Assembly (NCBI RefSeq): GCF_947507565.1 | Contig: NC_089178.1 | Span: 1,674,001 to 1,738,000 of the forward strand | Direction: 5' to 3' | Length of the DNA stretch: 64,000 nucleotides | Source of the DNA: Oscarella lobularis | Taxonomy: Eukaryota; Porifera; Homoscleromorpha; Homosclerophorida; Oscarellidae | Notes under the pieces: generated by a model | Told to the model about the DNA's origin: nothing | Seen by the model: the letters and a program-made list of their open reading frames with translations, nothing else | Database searches by the model: none | Shown here: in pieces, positions 33,896 to 45,387 of the stretch | How the letters are laid out: every line of letters begins with the position of its first letter | Position numbering within the stretch: the stretch's first letter is position 1 | Position numbers and translations under genes: made by a program

Positions 33896-36560
33896 ATGAT
33901 CTACGTCCTTGAGCGTCTTCTTGTTTGGATCTGGAATCAAGTAGAGAAATTCGTGTACGAGGGCTCCGACGAGGATTCCTTAGTCGACGATTCTAATTTT
34001 GACAAAAATGAAAGTGATAACAAAAGCAGTTGCGTGGATATGGAAACTGTCGACGTCGTGCAACTTGAGACCGAAAATGAGCCGGGGCCTGATTCGTTGA
34101 TCCAACTGCTCCCGGAATCTGATTGGAAAAGGATCAAAGGACTGAAGGAGAGATGGTGCAGTGAGAACAAGCGGAAGTCGACGCTTCTCATGCGTTCTCA
34201 CGTTCGAGAAGCTCTGGTGTCAAGCCTTGATCCCTATGCCTTTTGCCTGCACCTGTTAGAGACGACCTATCGTCACGGTCAGGGACCTCAGTCTTTAGCA
34301 AGAGTTGCACTCACAGAACTCCATCAGTGGATTCAAGGCATGACTGGCAGTGATGTTCCTTTTCCAAAGACTTTTCACAAGGAAATGGCAGTGCAAGTTG
34401 GAGCATATTGCAATCCAACCCTATTCCAGTTCATTCATCTCGTCTATGATTTGGGCTGCGAACCAAAGGCTCTCTATGAACCTTGCATATGGAAACTGAT
34501 TGAAAAGAAAATGTTTAAGGAGGTAACGTTTGCCAGCGACATTATTACTTGTAAATTGGAAGCTTAAGTGATACAGGCTGCCTCTTGCGTGTCAGTGCTT
34601 CACATGTATGCCAATTTTACCGTTGACGACATTCTCCTGCCTCTGCTTTTTTATAATAAGCCATCTCTTGTTGAAAGGTAAACGCCATTTTCTTCTGTGA
34701 GTCCTGCAGCACCTTTCTCGTAGGTACCTTGAAGAAAGTGGTCAGAAAACTCGGGAAGTCTTCTTGAAATTGCTGGACACACTTTGTTGTGATGGAGTTA
34801 ACTTGGACGTTGTTTGCAAGTACGACAGTCTCTCTTGCTTGCCTCCCGCACCCTCCACGTTTTCTCGTTAGGTCAGCGAACGTCGAGAGAACGACCGTTA
34901 CCAAGAAACAGTTGCGGAAATTGAGTGACAAACTTGTAAAGCAGTATAGTCTTTATGATGGTAGGTAACGTCCTTTTTTTCTACTTAATAATAAATATTT
35001 TGCTTTTAGTAGAGCGACCGAATTCTGCACTCACCAAAGCCACTTCAGCAATGAACAGTTACCTGTATCTGAAGTACAAGAAGGTAATGTATCTGTACCA
35101 GTCTTACGCTGCTGCACCGTGACTACCTTTATTTACAGCAAAGTGAAGGGAAATGGGACGAGCTTTTGGAGGTGGGCCAGCACTTACACGCTTTCACGAA
35201 TTCTCTTCTTTTATGGCTTTTCTACCCAGTGTTGCGTTGCTCAGTTTCCTTCCCTCCAAATGCAAGCCGTCGATGCGATGATTTCCAACGGAGACGTCCC
35301 CACTGCCGTTCGATTTGCGCGAAAATTCAATATTCCTTCTCCCCATTTGCTTGCTGCAATGGAAAGACAAGGAGATCATACGCGTTCAGAGATTCGTCGG
35401 TATTCGGAATCTTTAGTCACCGGTATCTCTCCTGCTCACCAAAAATATTACGCACTTCCGATCCTATTTGAGTCCATTCATTTTGTGGACGATCTGCCGA
35501 AATTGCAAGGCTGCATGAAGACGATCTCGAAAGTGCATCATTCGCGTTTAGCAAGTTCAACAGTGACCTTTGTCTTTGCTAGCCGGGAACGGTGGTTGGG
35601 GTTGACGCTGAGTGGAGACCCACGCCATCTGCCAAGTGGGTTACCTAGTGTAGTGATTTCTCAGTTTTGTTGACATTCTCTTTCAGAATGGGTCTTTTGC
35701 AATTGGCCGTGGCGGATGAGGTGTATCTTTTGGATATGGTCAATTTGCCTGCTGTGATACCGAATGCTATGATGACGGAATTGATCCGTCAACTTTTTGC
35801 GTCATCAGAAACTCTGACATTAGGTTGGCAAGTTGAGAAACCGCTGGGCACCATTCAGTCGCTGTTTTAGGTTATGCCATTTCCAGCGATATAGAAGTCT
35901 TGGCCGCAACCTGCTCATATGCAAAATCCGTTCTATGCGATATGAAACGAGTGGTAGATCTATGGCGATTTGATCAGTCGGTCCGTTTCTTTGCCGCGAT
36001 ATCTGGAAAACTAAATAAAACCTGTCTGTTTTAGCTGAAGGAAAAAGAAGAGCAGGGCCCAAGACCTGAGTCGGAACACCGCGGTTTGAGTGGTCTCGTC
36101 CAGGTTTGTCTTGGTCTTCCCTTGGACAAGAACGAGCAGATGAGCGACTGGGAACGACGACCACTGAGACGCAGTCAAATTATCTACGCAGGTCAGCAGC
36201 AAAAAAGGAGACTTACCAAAGTATTTCGTTTGTACTAGCACTGGATGCGCACTGTCTCCTCGGGGTGTACGAAGTACTGTGCGCAAAGGCGAGGCGTCTG
36301 TCTTTTGAACTCCGCGAGGAAATCAACCTTGAGCCTAGTATAAATCTGGTGAAAGGGGTCAAGAAGAAAGGGTACGTGGCGGACGTGTGCCTTCAATTTC
36401 TTATCTTTTTTCGCCTTGCAGTACTGCAGTTCCAAACGTTCCAGAGGTAATGATCTTGCTGACATCTTTCTTCATTTTAACGCTTTTCCAGGACTATCAA
36501 CAACTACTACAAATAAGCAAAACGTCCAGTTCTGGGTGGTACTGTAATGCGTCAGCTTAA
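33896..36560 (+). CDS. EXD3: EXD3/Mut-7-type 3'-5' exonuclease, truncated C-terminus
   Basis: Mut-7 homologues trim small RNAs with a DEDDy exonuclease. The start MIYVLERLLVWIWNQVE is at 33896-33898. A helical N-terminal half follows (SLDPYAFCLHLLETTYRHG, TVDDILLPLLFYNKPSLVE, VDAMISNGDVPTAVRFARKF). The exonuclease domain has motif I in VVGVDAEWRPTPS, then MGLLQLAVADEVYLLDMVN and YAISSDIEVLAATCSYA. Motif III is IIYA spliced to ALDAHCLLGVYEVL (the joint gives YAALDAH). Catalytic acids are therefore present. The last two exons give GTAVPNVPE, then DYQQLLQISKTSSSGW, with a stop at 36558-36560. Animal EXD3 normally continues into a Mut7-C zinc-ribbon region. Here only frameshifted remains of that region follow, so the protein appears shortened. 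Confidence 0.85.
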
Positions 36561-36639
36561 TTAAAGCATAGATTAAAGTCAAGAGTCAACGATTGTGACC
36601 AGGTTTGGATGTGTACCCATCTCGTTTTTTGCCGTTGAG

Positions 36640-37010
36640 TACTAGCTTAATTACATAAAGACTGGCTCAATCGGTCTGCAACTTCAACGTTTATCTTTGC
36701 ATCGCGTTTCTCGACATGGTCTCTGTTCTCACTGCTACACCAGTCCTGACAAAGATTTTGTCCTTGAAACGCCTCAACAACGTTTTCCACGAAACGTCAT
36801 GTCTCATGGTAGCGTTGTTATTGAGAGTGACGTGGCGTGCATTGCCTCTAGCGGGGTTCAGCTGCAAGTCGCTAGTATACCTGTTGACGTTCTTCGCAAA
36901 GTCAACGAGTCCTTCTGTTGCTCTCCACATGCGGCAATGCGTTCTGGGATGGACTTCATCACGCCGGAATATTTGAAGATGACGGAAGCAAAAACTGAAC
37001 CCTTTCGTTC
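36640..37010 (+). pseudogene. EXD3: Frameshifted relic of the EXD3 C-terminal (Mut7-C) domain
   Basis: Downstream of the EXD3 stop, one frame gives SVCNFNVYL (about 36670-36700), and the next frame takes over with HRVSRHGL. These correspond to the CN.D.YLKVSR block of human EXD3. VQLQVASIPVDVLRKVNESFC follows, matching GTRLQLAGVPVGVLR. The frame then shifts again to CGNAFWDGLHHAGIF, the CGKVFWDGSH block. Two frame changes in a short stretch, and the absence of the Mut7-C core in front, suggest decay. Two one-base assembly errors plus an unrecognised intron are an alternative. I do not join the frames into a protein. Confidence 0.6.
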
Positions 37011-37238
37011 AGTCGTTCCCTTGAGCAAATTATTTACAGAGACAGTGTGTTATTGCGAAATGATTTATCTAAACAGGCAAATCAGTACCTCAAAACTAAA
37101 ACGCCTTAAAAATCCCTCTGTGGCCATTAGTGCTCTAAGGTGAACTAGTACAAATAAATCTGAGGTAGATTCTCGACCCTTCCCAAAAAAAAGGGGGAAA
37201 GCGAGAACACAACCAACCGCGACGAAACACGGGACTCC

Positions 37239-40200
37239 CTACACAAACTCTGACCCGGTGTTCTTGAGTTCCTGAATCATAGCGGCGAGTTGCGGAGACA
37301 TGCTCTCCTTCGGCGCGAGTCGGAGAGGCGGGACGACGCGCCGTCGCGTCGGCGGTACGGGCGCGATCTTCGTGCCCGACTGCCTCTTCCTTTGCTGTAT
37401 CGTCTCGTTCACCACCTCAGGCGGAATCATAGGATTTGACCTGGAACGACGCTTCTCGCGCCTCTCGGCCCGCAGCGCCTTCTGCACCTCGGGACTCTGC
37501 GCTCCCGGGTTCTGCAGGCGATGTATCATCTCCTGCAGATCGGCCGATATCTGAGCATTTCCACCCTCTTCGAATTTCTCCTTCATCTCTTTAATGCCGG
37601 CCGCCACTACCGGCGATCCGGCCGAGGTGGCGCCGTTGAAGCGCGGAGAGATTTCGTGGAGATCCTCGAGTCCCGAGAGAAGACGAGCGTTCGCGACGTC
37701 GAGGCCGCGAATGCGATTTTCTTGGAGCGATATGTGCTGCTGCTTGGAGGATAAGATTTCCTGGAGTTCTCGTTTTTCGCGACGAAATTTATTCTCGCTT
37801 TCGACGACACGCTCGAGAATTCGACGCATTTCCACTTCCTTGTCCTGAAACCGACGTATCTGATCTTTTGCAGCGTCAAGCTCCTTCTGCAGTGACCTGG
37901 CGGCACGCTGATTCTCTCGCAGTTCGGACTTGACGGAGTAAAGTTCCTCGCGCAGATGAGCGTTCTCGGCCTCAAGCTAAAATATATAGAAGCCCCTTAA
38001 AGTTATAAACAAAACAAATAAATACGGTAAGAAGAAATCCCAAAGGGTATCTGCACAGGATGAAGCCTTATATAACGCGAGGGTACAATCCCACAAACAA
38101 AACGTATAGAAGCCAANNNNNNNNNNNNNNNNNNNNNNNNNNNNNNNNNNNNNNNNNNNNNNNNNNNNNNNNNNNNNNNNNNNNNNNNNNNNNNNNNNNN
38201 NNNNNNNNNNNNNNNNNNNNNNNNNNNNNNNNNNNNNNNNNNNNNNNNNNNNNNNNNNNNNNNNNNNNNNNNNNNNNNNNNNNNNNNNNNNNNNNNNNNN
38301 NNNNNNNNNNNNNNNNAGATGTTTCGCCAACAAAACCGGCGATGAAACGCGCCTCCCGTAGCCGGGAGCGGTGAACGCGCGCGCGGGGCTCTGACGGCTC
38401 TGACGAATCGAGTGGAGCAGCGACGGATGACGACCTTCGTTCGTCGGCGACGTGAGCGCCGCTGTGGGAGACATGGCACGCTCTCGGTCTCGTTCTTCGA
38501 AAGAGGACTCGAGCGACGTGAGGTCCTGATCCGAGTCGTTCCGGCGAGACGGATCGCGCGCTTTGGCCGCAGCCGATTGCGATATGGAGTGCAAGATGAG
38601 CGGCAGCGCCCCGACGCGCTCCATGTCCGCCTTATTGAGTCTGCTGATGAGTTCGACGAGAATTCGATGCATGATAGCGAGCTCTTTGCCAAGATCGACG
38701 TTGGCCGGGGTGGAATGAACTGACTCCGCCTCACCAAGAGGAGACTACAGGACACGAATTCATAAAAAATCGTTTTTACTTCTAATTTTTCCTTACTGAT
38801 ATCTTGTCGATGTAGTGAACCATGTTGGGAATTTCTCTCTCAAGAAATTCGTCCATGAAGAACATGTAGTCCTCTTTGGCACCAAACCTAATAAGTGACA
38901 CTTGGAAAAAATCATAGAACGCTCTTGATTCAACAAACCTAGTGAAATTGGCTAAACTCTGCAGAACTTTCGCTACTAGCGTTAGTTTTCGGCTTGTTTT
39001 ATCATCCGGATAAGCTGACATAAGGCCGTCAAATAAAACATCTTCCCTGTATATAGTACTGACCTTGCATAAGATGAAAAAGACTAGGTGATAGAATAGC
39101 TGGGCAGAAAAACCGCAAGAAAATAGATCCACTGAATGACAGATTAATTAATGACGACCGATTCTGTGTGCGTGGAGATGTGACAAAGTTCTCACCTGAT
39201 TAATTTTTTAGCTACAGTATCGTGCTCCTTTCCTAAATTGACTCGAAAGCCGTGAAATACTTCCTGCAGTTCACTGTAAAAAGACAAAGAAACTGACTAG
39301 GAACTTGCAAAGCTTGCTTTCACATACACTGGAAAAAACGGGTATGAACTGACAATTTTTGCCCACGCCTTCTCCACAAATAGAACAAGGGTTTCCTGCG
39401 ACTTTCTTAGCTCTGCTTCCGGCGGCAATTTCGACGGATCCACCTTTTACGCATACGTATCAACGGAGTCTAAACTCCGGCTTAGCTCTTACCTCGCACT
39501 CTTCATCACTTTCATACAGATAGCGTATGAACGCACCCACTGTATCTCTGAGATACTGGAAAAAGCAAAACAAAGAAAATACTGAAGTGACGTAAGACGA
39601 ATATTAGGATTATTGACTTCATGCAACAAGGTTCGCCTTACTATGATTGCCTCGATTTCTTACCTTTTCCCCTACCAACTTCATGTACGTGTCCATTGCT
39701 TTTGTGGCAAACGTATTACCTCGAAATATCAGATTTTCATCCTCTGTATCAGAGCGCAAGAAATGTCCGTTTACGTCATCTCTTGCCTTGCAAGTATAGC
39801 ACTTTACCCAGATTATGAACTTCCGTCATGACAATGTCCATGAGAAAGTCGTGCGACTTTCCACAGGAATTGACAATCCGAATCAGCGTCTGGGCAATTT
39901 CATCCTAAAAGAACATCCCCATGCCCCGACAAAAAGAAGCCACAAGGACGCTCACCTTTTCCTTGGCTGGAATAATAGGCTCAAGCACTTGACAAAGGAC
40001 AGAGTAATCCTCTTGAAGATACTATGACAACACAAGCAACGCATCATGAAATGAATAGCTAGAAAACGAAGCAAAATTAACTTACATGTAGAAAATTATC
40101 GTATGTTTTCAGAGCCAAAACGGGAACCACCTAGAGTCACCCAAACTAAGTGGACGATCCTTCAGCGAGACAGAAGCCAAACGTACTTGGTACTTAGTCT

Positions 40201-41962
40201 TAATCCGTATCGTCGCCTGTTCGAGTTTGTGAGAGCCAACAATAGGATGCCTAAAAAAAGGACATGGAGAAGACAAATGAACTCAGAATAGACAGCTACC
40301 ATTTCTCGAGGGGACTGCTCTTCCCGTCAAACTGCGAAACAGAAATCAGCACTTTCCCTGCGAGAAGAACACACAAGCGGAAGAGTCAATAAGAGTCAAT
40401 ATTGAGGCACTAGACCACAACTCGAAGCCAATCCCCCTCTTCTCACCTACGAGGGTCGGCCCCTTTCGCTTCTTCTCCGTATCCTTATACATTCGAACGG
40501 TGATCATGTTGAACACTTCCACGTTGCCAAAGGAGAAATGCTCGCCCCAAAACAGGCTATCCCCGTGCATTTTCGTCGTCGTGCGAGCGTAAAGCGTATC
40601 GTCGAGAAAAATCTCACAATAATAGTTCCTTGAGAGAGAGAGAGAGAAAAAACGTAATTTTTTTTCAATTAAAAAATTCGACGATGTCATACTTTTTCTT
40701 CGGCATTCCTTTCGAATCCATGATCCAAAAAGTGACGTCGATCTCCTCGCGCGAATCGTTGTCGCGCTCGCGATTCACGCATCGACCGAGCCCGTCGAGC
40801 CACGATTTCATCTGCGGCTCGTCGGCGCATCGGCAACGCAACGTCGCGTCGCCGCACAGCACGTCGAAGCAGTGCTCGCGCGGCGCGATGCTCGCGTGAA
40901 GGACCCGTATCGTCGGCGCCTGTTTTCCAGTCAGCTCGATCTAAAGAGAAAAGGAGGGGGGTGTAGCCTCCTCGTATTGCGGCTATTCGCCGTGGGAAGA
41001 ATGCGCAGGCGCCGCGTACCGACGTGTTCGGCTCGCCGAGCGGCGTTAGACTGTCGAACGAGTCGAGCGAACGGCCGAGCGGTCGCGCTTCGGCGAGCTG
41101 ATTTCGATAGAGACGTCTTGAATGAATAGAATAAAAAAACGTCCGCTCTTTTTCGCTATGGTCTCACCCTTCGTTGCGCGACAAGCTCTTAGATCGTTGA
41201 AAGCTTCCGCTTTTCTTGTCTTTGTCTTTTTCCGACGCCGTCGGGCCGATCGATGATGTTTTTTTCGTCGACGATTTGCCGCGTCGAAGCGACGCTCGCA
41301 AGCGCCCCTACGCCCACGGGAACTTTGAAAAGGAGAAGCGCGAGCGCGAAGGAGAACAAAACGAAGCGGGGACCCTTCTTTACTTTTGCGAGCGCGCGCG
41401 CGCCGCGATGTACTTACGCCGAGCGAGAGCGATGAGCTCGACTCGGTCGTCGCCGGCAGGCGACGATACTCCTCCGAGTCGGATAGGGCCGTATCCGGCA
41501 GCGTCGGTCGCTCGAGAGAAGCCCGCGCCGAACGTTCGACAGCCAAGCGGGACGGTCGCGCTAACGAGAAAAAAAAAGGGGCGATTTCGAAAACGTGGGG
41601 AGGGCTAGGGATGCGGTTACCGCCGTCGCGGTCAAGAATGTCGTCGCCTACGTGTACGACGGTTGCGTGTTGTTGAGAGGTCTGTGCCTACGCGAAAGAG
41701 AGCGTTTAATTTAGTGGGGCCCCCGATCGTTTTGTTTGTCTCAAGCGCTTCGCTTGCCTCTTTCGCTTCTTCGCTTTCGTAGAAGTAGAGTCGGCCTTCG
41801 TCGAAGGAGACGACGCAATAGCGTTTGTTCCATTTCGATGTGGCTAGCGGGTCTGAAGCAAAAGACGGGTTGGATGTGTTTCCCCGTTTGGGGAGCCCGA
41901 CCTTCGATCCATAGCCAGCCTTCGAGACGTCGTCCGTCCGATCCTCCTCCGCTCGAATTCAT
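37239..41962 (-). CDS. SynGAP/RASAL2/DAB2IP-family RasGAP (PH-C2-RasGAP-coiled coil)
   Basis: These proteins switch off Ras/Rap at membranes and cell contacts. The start [20 protein letters not shown] (ATG 41960-41962) splices over a 49-bp intron to [17 protein letters not shown], then [17 protein letters not shown], the PH domain. The C2 domain follows: [18 protein letters not shown] and [14 protein letters not shown], then [17 protein letters not shown]. The GAP domain shows [34 protein letters not shown] and [16 protein letters not shown], all close to SynGAP. A serine-rich region interrupted by a 200-base gap leads to a coiled coil ([20 protein letters not shown]) and the stop at 37239. 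One fragment of the coding sequence may be missing in the gap. Which of the three vertebrate paralogues it is closest to cannot be said; one pre-duplication gene is likely. Confidence 0.88.
38117..38316. other. Assembly gap (200 N)
   Basis: A run of exactly 200 N lies in the serine-rich part of the RasGAP gene, between an exon ending SSPVLLAKH and the coiled-coil exons. A round number suggests a scaffold gap of unknown true size. Confidence 0.99.
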
Positions 41963-42274
41963 TGCGTTCCTCTCTCGGTGTATGTGCTAATGGGACGAAG
42001 CGGAAACCGTCGCCATTTCGCCTATGCCAGATAGTGTCACGTGTCACAAAACGCGCGCGCGTCCGCCCAACATTTTGTGCACTTTATGTGTTGTACAGCA
42101 ATATCCAGCGTGTGGCTTCTCGCTGCCGAGCTGGTAATTTAAACAGCTAAAAACAACAGTACAGTCTCCGTTAACCGTTGTATTATTACCTCTGAATTTA
42201 CTCACGTGCACATGCGCAGGATGTAACTAATATCCTCCGCCCTCTTTCGTTACACATAGTACGGTGCGAAAGCG
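41963..42274. promoter_or_regulatory. Shared upstream region of the RasGAP and kinase-like genes
   Basis: This 312-bp gap between divergent start codons has no exon. It contains GTCACGTGTCAC near 42037 (an E-box in a palindromic setting) and a CGCGCGCG tract just after it. No TATA box is evident near either gene. Confidence 0.4.
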
Positions 42275-45200
42275 ATGAAGAATAGTAACAATGGGCGACG
42301 CTTCCTATATTTTTCGTGCATCGTCCTATTCGGCCTGGCCGCGTACACGTCACTACTTCTCACGTACACAGCGCGCGACAAGACGGACTACGACGTTCGT
42401 GTGAGGGGCGTTGCCGTTCGTCGCCGATGGCAAGACGTCGCTCACCTACAAGGACTCCTCAGCGACATGCATCGCGAACTGAACGAAGCCGTCGCCGAAC
42501 GCGACGAAGTCGAACTCCAATTGAAACAGATTCTCGAAACCGAGGAGGGAAAACACATGGCGCGATGGACGACGATAGTGCATCCGATAAAGAGTAAACT
42601 TCCTGCACGCTTGCGTTCTACGCCCCTACTCGGCTGCGATCACATCGACGCTATACAAATGATGGGTCGAGTCTCCGAATCGAACGACGACAATTCGACT
42701 TTGATTTATCGCGGATTGCTCGGCGCCGAGCAAGTGATCGTGAAAAGCGTCAATCCCAGTGGGAGTTTCATAAAGCAATGTAGCGGCGAAATGAAGCGGA
42801 GCGCGTGCCTTCAGATGGCCAACTACAGACTGATGCGAGAAATTATCCTGCTCCAAGATCTCCAGAGTGAGAACGTTCTAAAGGTAAAAACTCATAATTA
42901 GTTAATTTCGTTATGGCGGACGTCCGCTGGTTTTAGATCCTGGGCCGATGCGTAAGGAGTGATGCAGTCAGCACAGATACAGCTGAACGTGGTATTACGG
43001 TTGTGACTGAAAATGCACAACCCATGTCTCTCGAGAGGACAAAGTTGCTGCCATTGGAAAAGAAAATTTCTGTAAGCTATGATCAAAATGATATGTATCT
43101 GTATGATGATACATCTCTTCAGGTCATCGCCCAAATTTTGAAACTGCTCGAGTTTTTGAATCATTCGCCGCTTGGTTCATTGCGAATTGAATCCTTTCAT
43201 ATCGGTCTCTTGGTTATGGCGGAAGGAAAGGTGAAGTTGGGTCATGTCAGTCATCTGACGAGCAAGGAACTGGGCTGCGGCTCGTCAAGTGACTGCGTCA
43301 TCTCGAAGCTACACGGTAGCGTGCAGCCAACGTGCACTAGTTTTCGATGCGTTGGTTACAATCGCATCATAAATTTGAAAAATGCTAATGAGAAGATCTT
43401 CGCTCCAATTCTCTGGGAATCGGGTGGCAGCGACGAGGAGTTGTCAAAACAGGCTGTTGCAAAGGAGATGCTCGATGATTTGCGACTTTCGAACGTGAGC
43501 TACGGACGGATGATTGAACGCCTGTACGGCTCGCTGGCAAATAACGGCAGAAAGAAAGAGGAAGAGGAGGAGGAGGACGACGATGATTCACTTGCAAAAC
43601 GCATGTCCGTATTTAGTGAGCTTGACACTGACAAGATGCAAGACAGTGCTCAGAAGGAAGAGCAATCAAAAAACGTTCCTCTTCAAAAGCAGAATTTTCA
43701 TCGCCCTGAACAGCCGGCGGCGGCGGCGGCGGCAACCACAAATGGCAAAACGGCTACTTTCAAAGTTCTACCGGACGTTGACTTTCCCGGCAAGCACGAC
43801 TATAACTGCTTGAACACGAAAGCGCGATGGGGCTGCGCGATAGCCGTTCAGAACGTCGAGGAAGCAAAGAATCGGTGCCTGAAGGACGAACGATGCAAGG
43901 CGTTTGTCGTCGTGCCCCATCAACAACAGAGAGCCAACGATTGGATGACGGCTTTTCTCAAGGACGGAGCCTCCGGCCCCGTTCGCCATCAGGGCACGGT
44001 GACGTACGTGAAAGTGGAGCAGGCGAGCAACGATGCGTCGCAGACGGTGGATCCTTTCGAACGAGTCGCCGGACGATTGCAACGCCACGCTGCGACGACT
44101 ATTTCTAAAAAGGAGATTTCCGCAGCGGAATCAGCGACGTGTCCTTTAGGTACGAAAAAGTCCAACGTAGCATGCTCACTCTAGAGAGCAGAGAGCGATT
44201 AGATAAATTAGGAAAATTCTATATATCTGTGCCACCACTTACGTTCACATTTTAGCTAGTATCCTTTCGGAGCAATACGCTCTACGGCGAACGCGCGAGA
44301 AGCGTTTAATGGAAATTATGGGCTGGTCAAGCATGACGGACAGTGAGTGGCTCCCGATGCTTCGCAGCGCCAACGCCGTGCCGACTGACTACTCAAAAGC
44401 GAGCGAGACGTCGAACGGCGTCGGCGTTCAAGTCGAATTTTCGTCGAAACAGAAGGGCTGGTTCAAAGTCGAAACAGGCGTCAATAAAAGGCACATTGCT
44501 CAAGTCGCCTTCTTCTACTTGGATCGCTTACTTGGGGTAGCACGTGGCATGTCGAAGAGATTTCATAAATAATGAGTTTGTCTCTTCCAGATGTTTAAAA
44601 CAGTTCCGACCACAGGTCGAATTTTCTCTCTTATCGAACTGCAACAGGCGCACTTTCCTTCAAAACTCGGCGTCGTCAAAGCGCCGTTTGCTGCCCATCT
44701 CAAAGCGGACGGATCGCTTCCCGGCGCCATGTCGGCGTGGATCCGCGGCGACGTCGACATCAAGCGAAAGGTATCGCTTCGCGCCCAAGAGGAGACCGCT
44801 TGGGCCGTGACGCGTTTAACGCAAGAGCAAAAGGACGATCTCGAATACATCCTCATGATGTGGCTGGGAGGACTGAGTCTTCCTTCAGAAAAATTCCTCG
44901 CCGTCCAAAGTCAGTCAGACGAATGATGTCATTGAGGCAGAATGAGAATTCGTTTTCGTAGATCACATGGTGCATTTGGACAGTCATTTGGCAATGAAGC
45001 AACTTCCTTTGGACGTATTCCCGTACTTCAACAACTGCCAGTTCCCGCGTCATCTCATCACTATTCTACGATTCATGCACACGAGCAAGAACGAGACTTG
45101 CCGGCTAAGCAAACAAGTGAGAAAGAGAAATGAGAAGGAGGTGCACTTTGAAACTTTTCCTTTTTCTTCCTTCTTTAGTTGGTCCAAGCAATGCAAACAG

Positions 45201-45334
45201 ATCCGCTCAAGCCGACGGAAGAGCTCTTCGGTTCGGATGGTCTCGCTTTGCTTGACAAAGCCGTTGAACAACTGCTCGACCTTGTCGAAAAATGCATAGA
45301 AAGATTCGGAGAATCAATTATTTTATACGACTAG
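42275..45334 (+). CDS. Type II membrane protein with kinase-like, PAN-like and FAM20-like regions
   Basis: This gene encodes a predicted Golgi or secreted protein. It starts MKNSNNGRRFLYFSCIVLFG (ATG 42275-42277) with an N-terminal membrane anchor, then a short coiled segment (HRELNEAVAERDEVELQLK). Part one looks kinase-like: TLIYRGLLGAEQVIVKSVN carries a candidate ATP lysine, then MREIILLQDLQSENVLKILG and GITVVTENAQPMSL. An acidic linker follows. The cysteine-rich segment HDYNCLNTKARWGCAIAVQ, then CLKDERCKAFVVVP, resembles PAN/apple modules. The C-terminal part (YALRRTREKRLMEIMGW, HIAQVAFFYLDRLLGMF, ADGSLPGAMSAWIRGDVD, HMVHLDSHLAMKQL, YFNNCQFPRHLITIL) follows the order of FAM20-type secretory kinases. 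The second Asp region (HLD) is present, but the usual DRHH-type loop is not seen. The family call is tentative, and no gene name is justified. Confidence 0.65.
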
Positions 45335-45387
45335 CGACACATTTTCAAACACCGCCTTTTTTTAAATTAAATAAATTATTACCGATT

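Noticed and set aside
41046-41546. 166-codon Arg/Ser-rich minus-strand ORF
   Set aside because: It crosses exon-intron boundaries of the RasGAP gene in a frame that does not match its PH or C2 domains.
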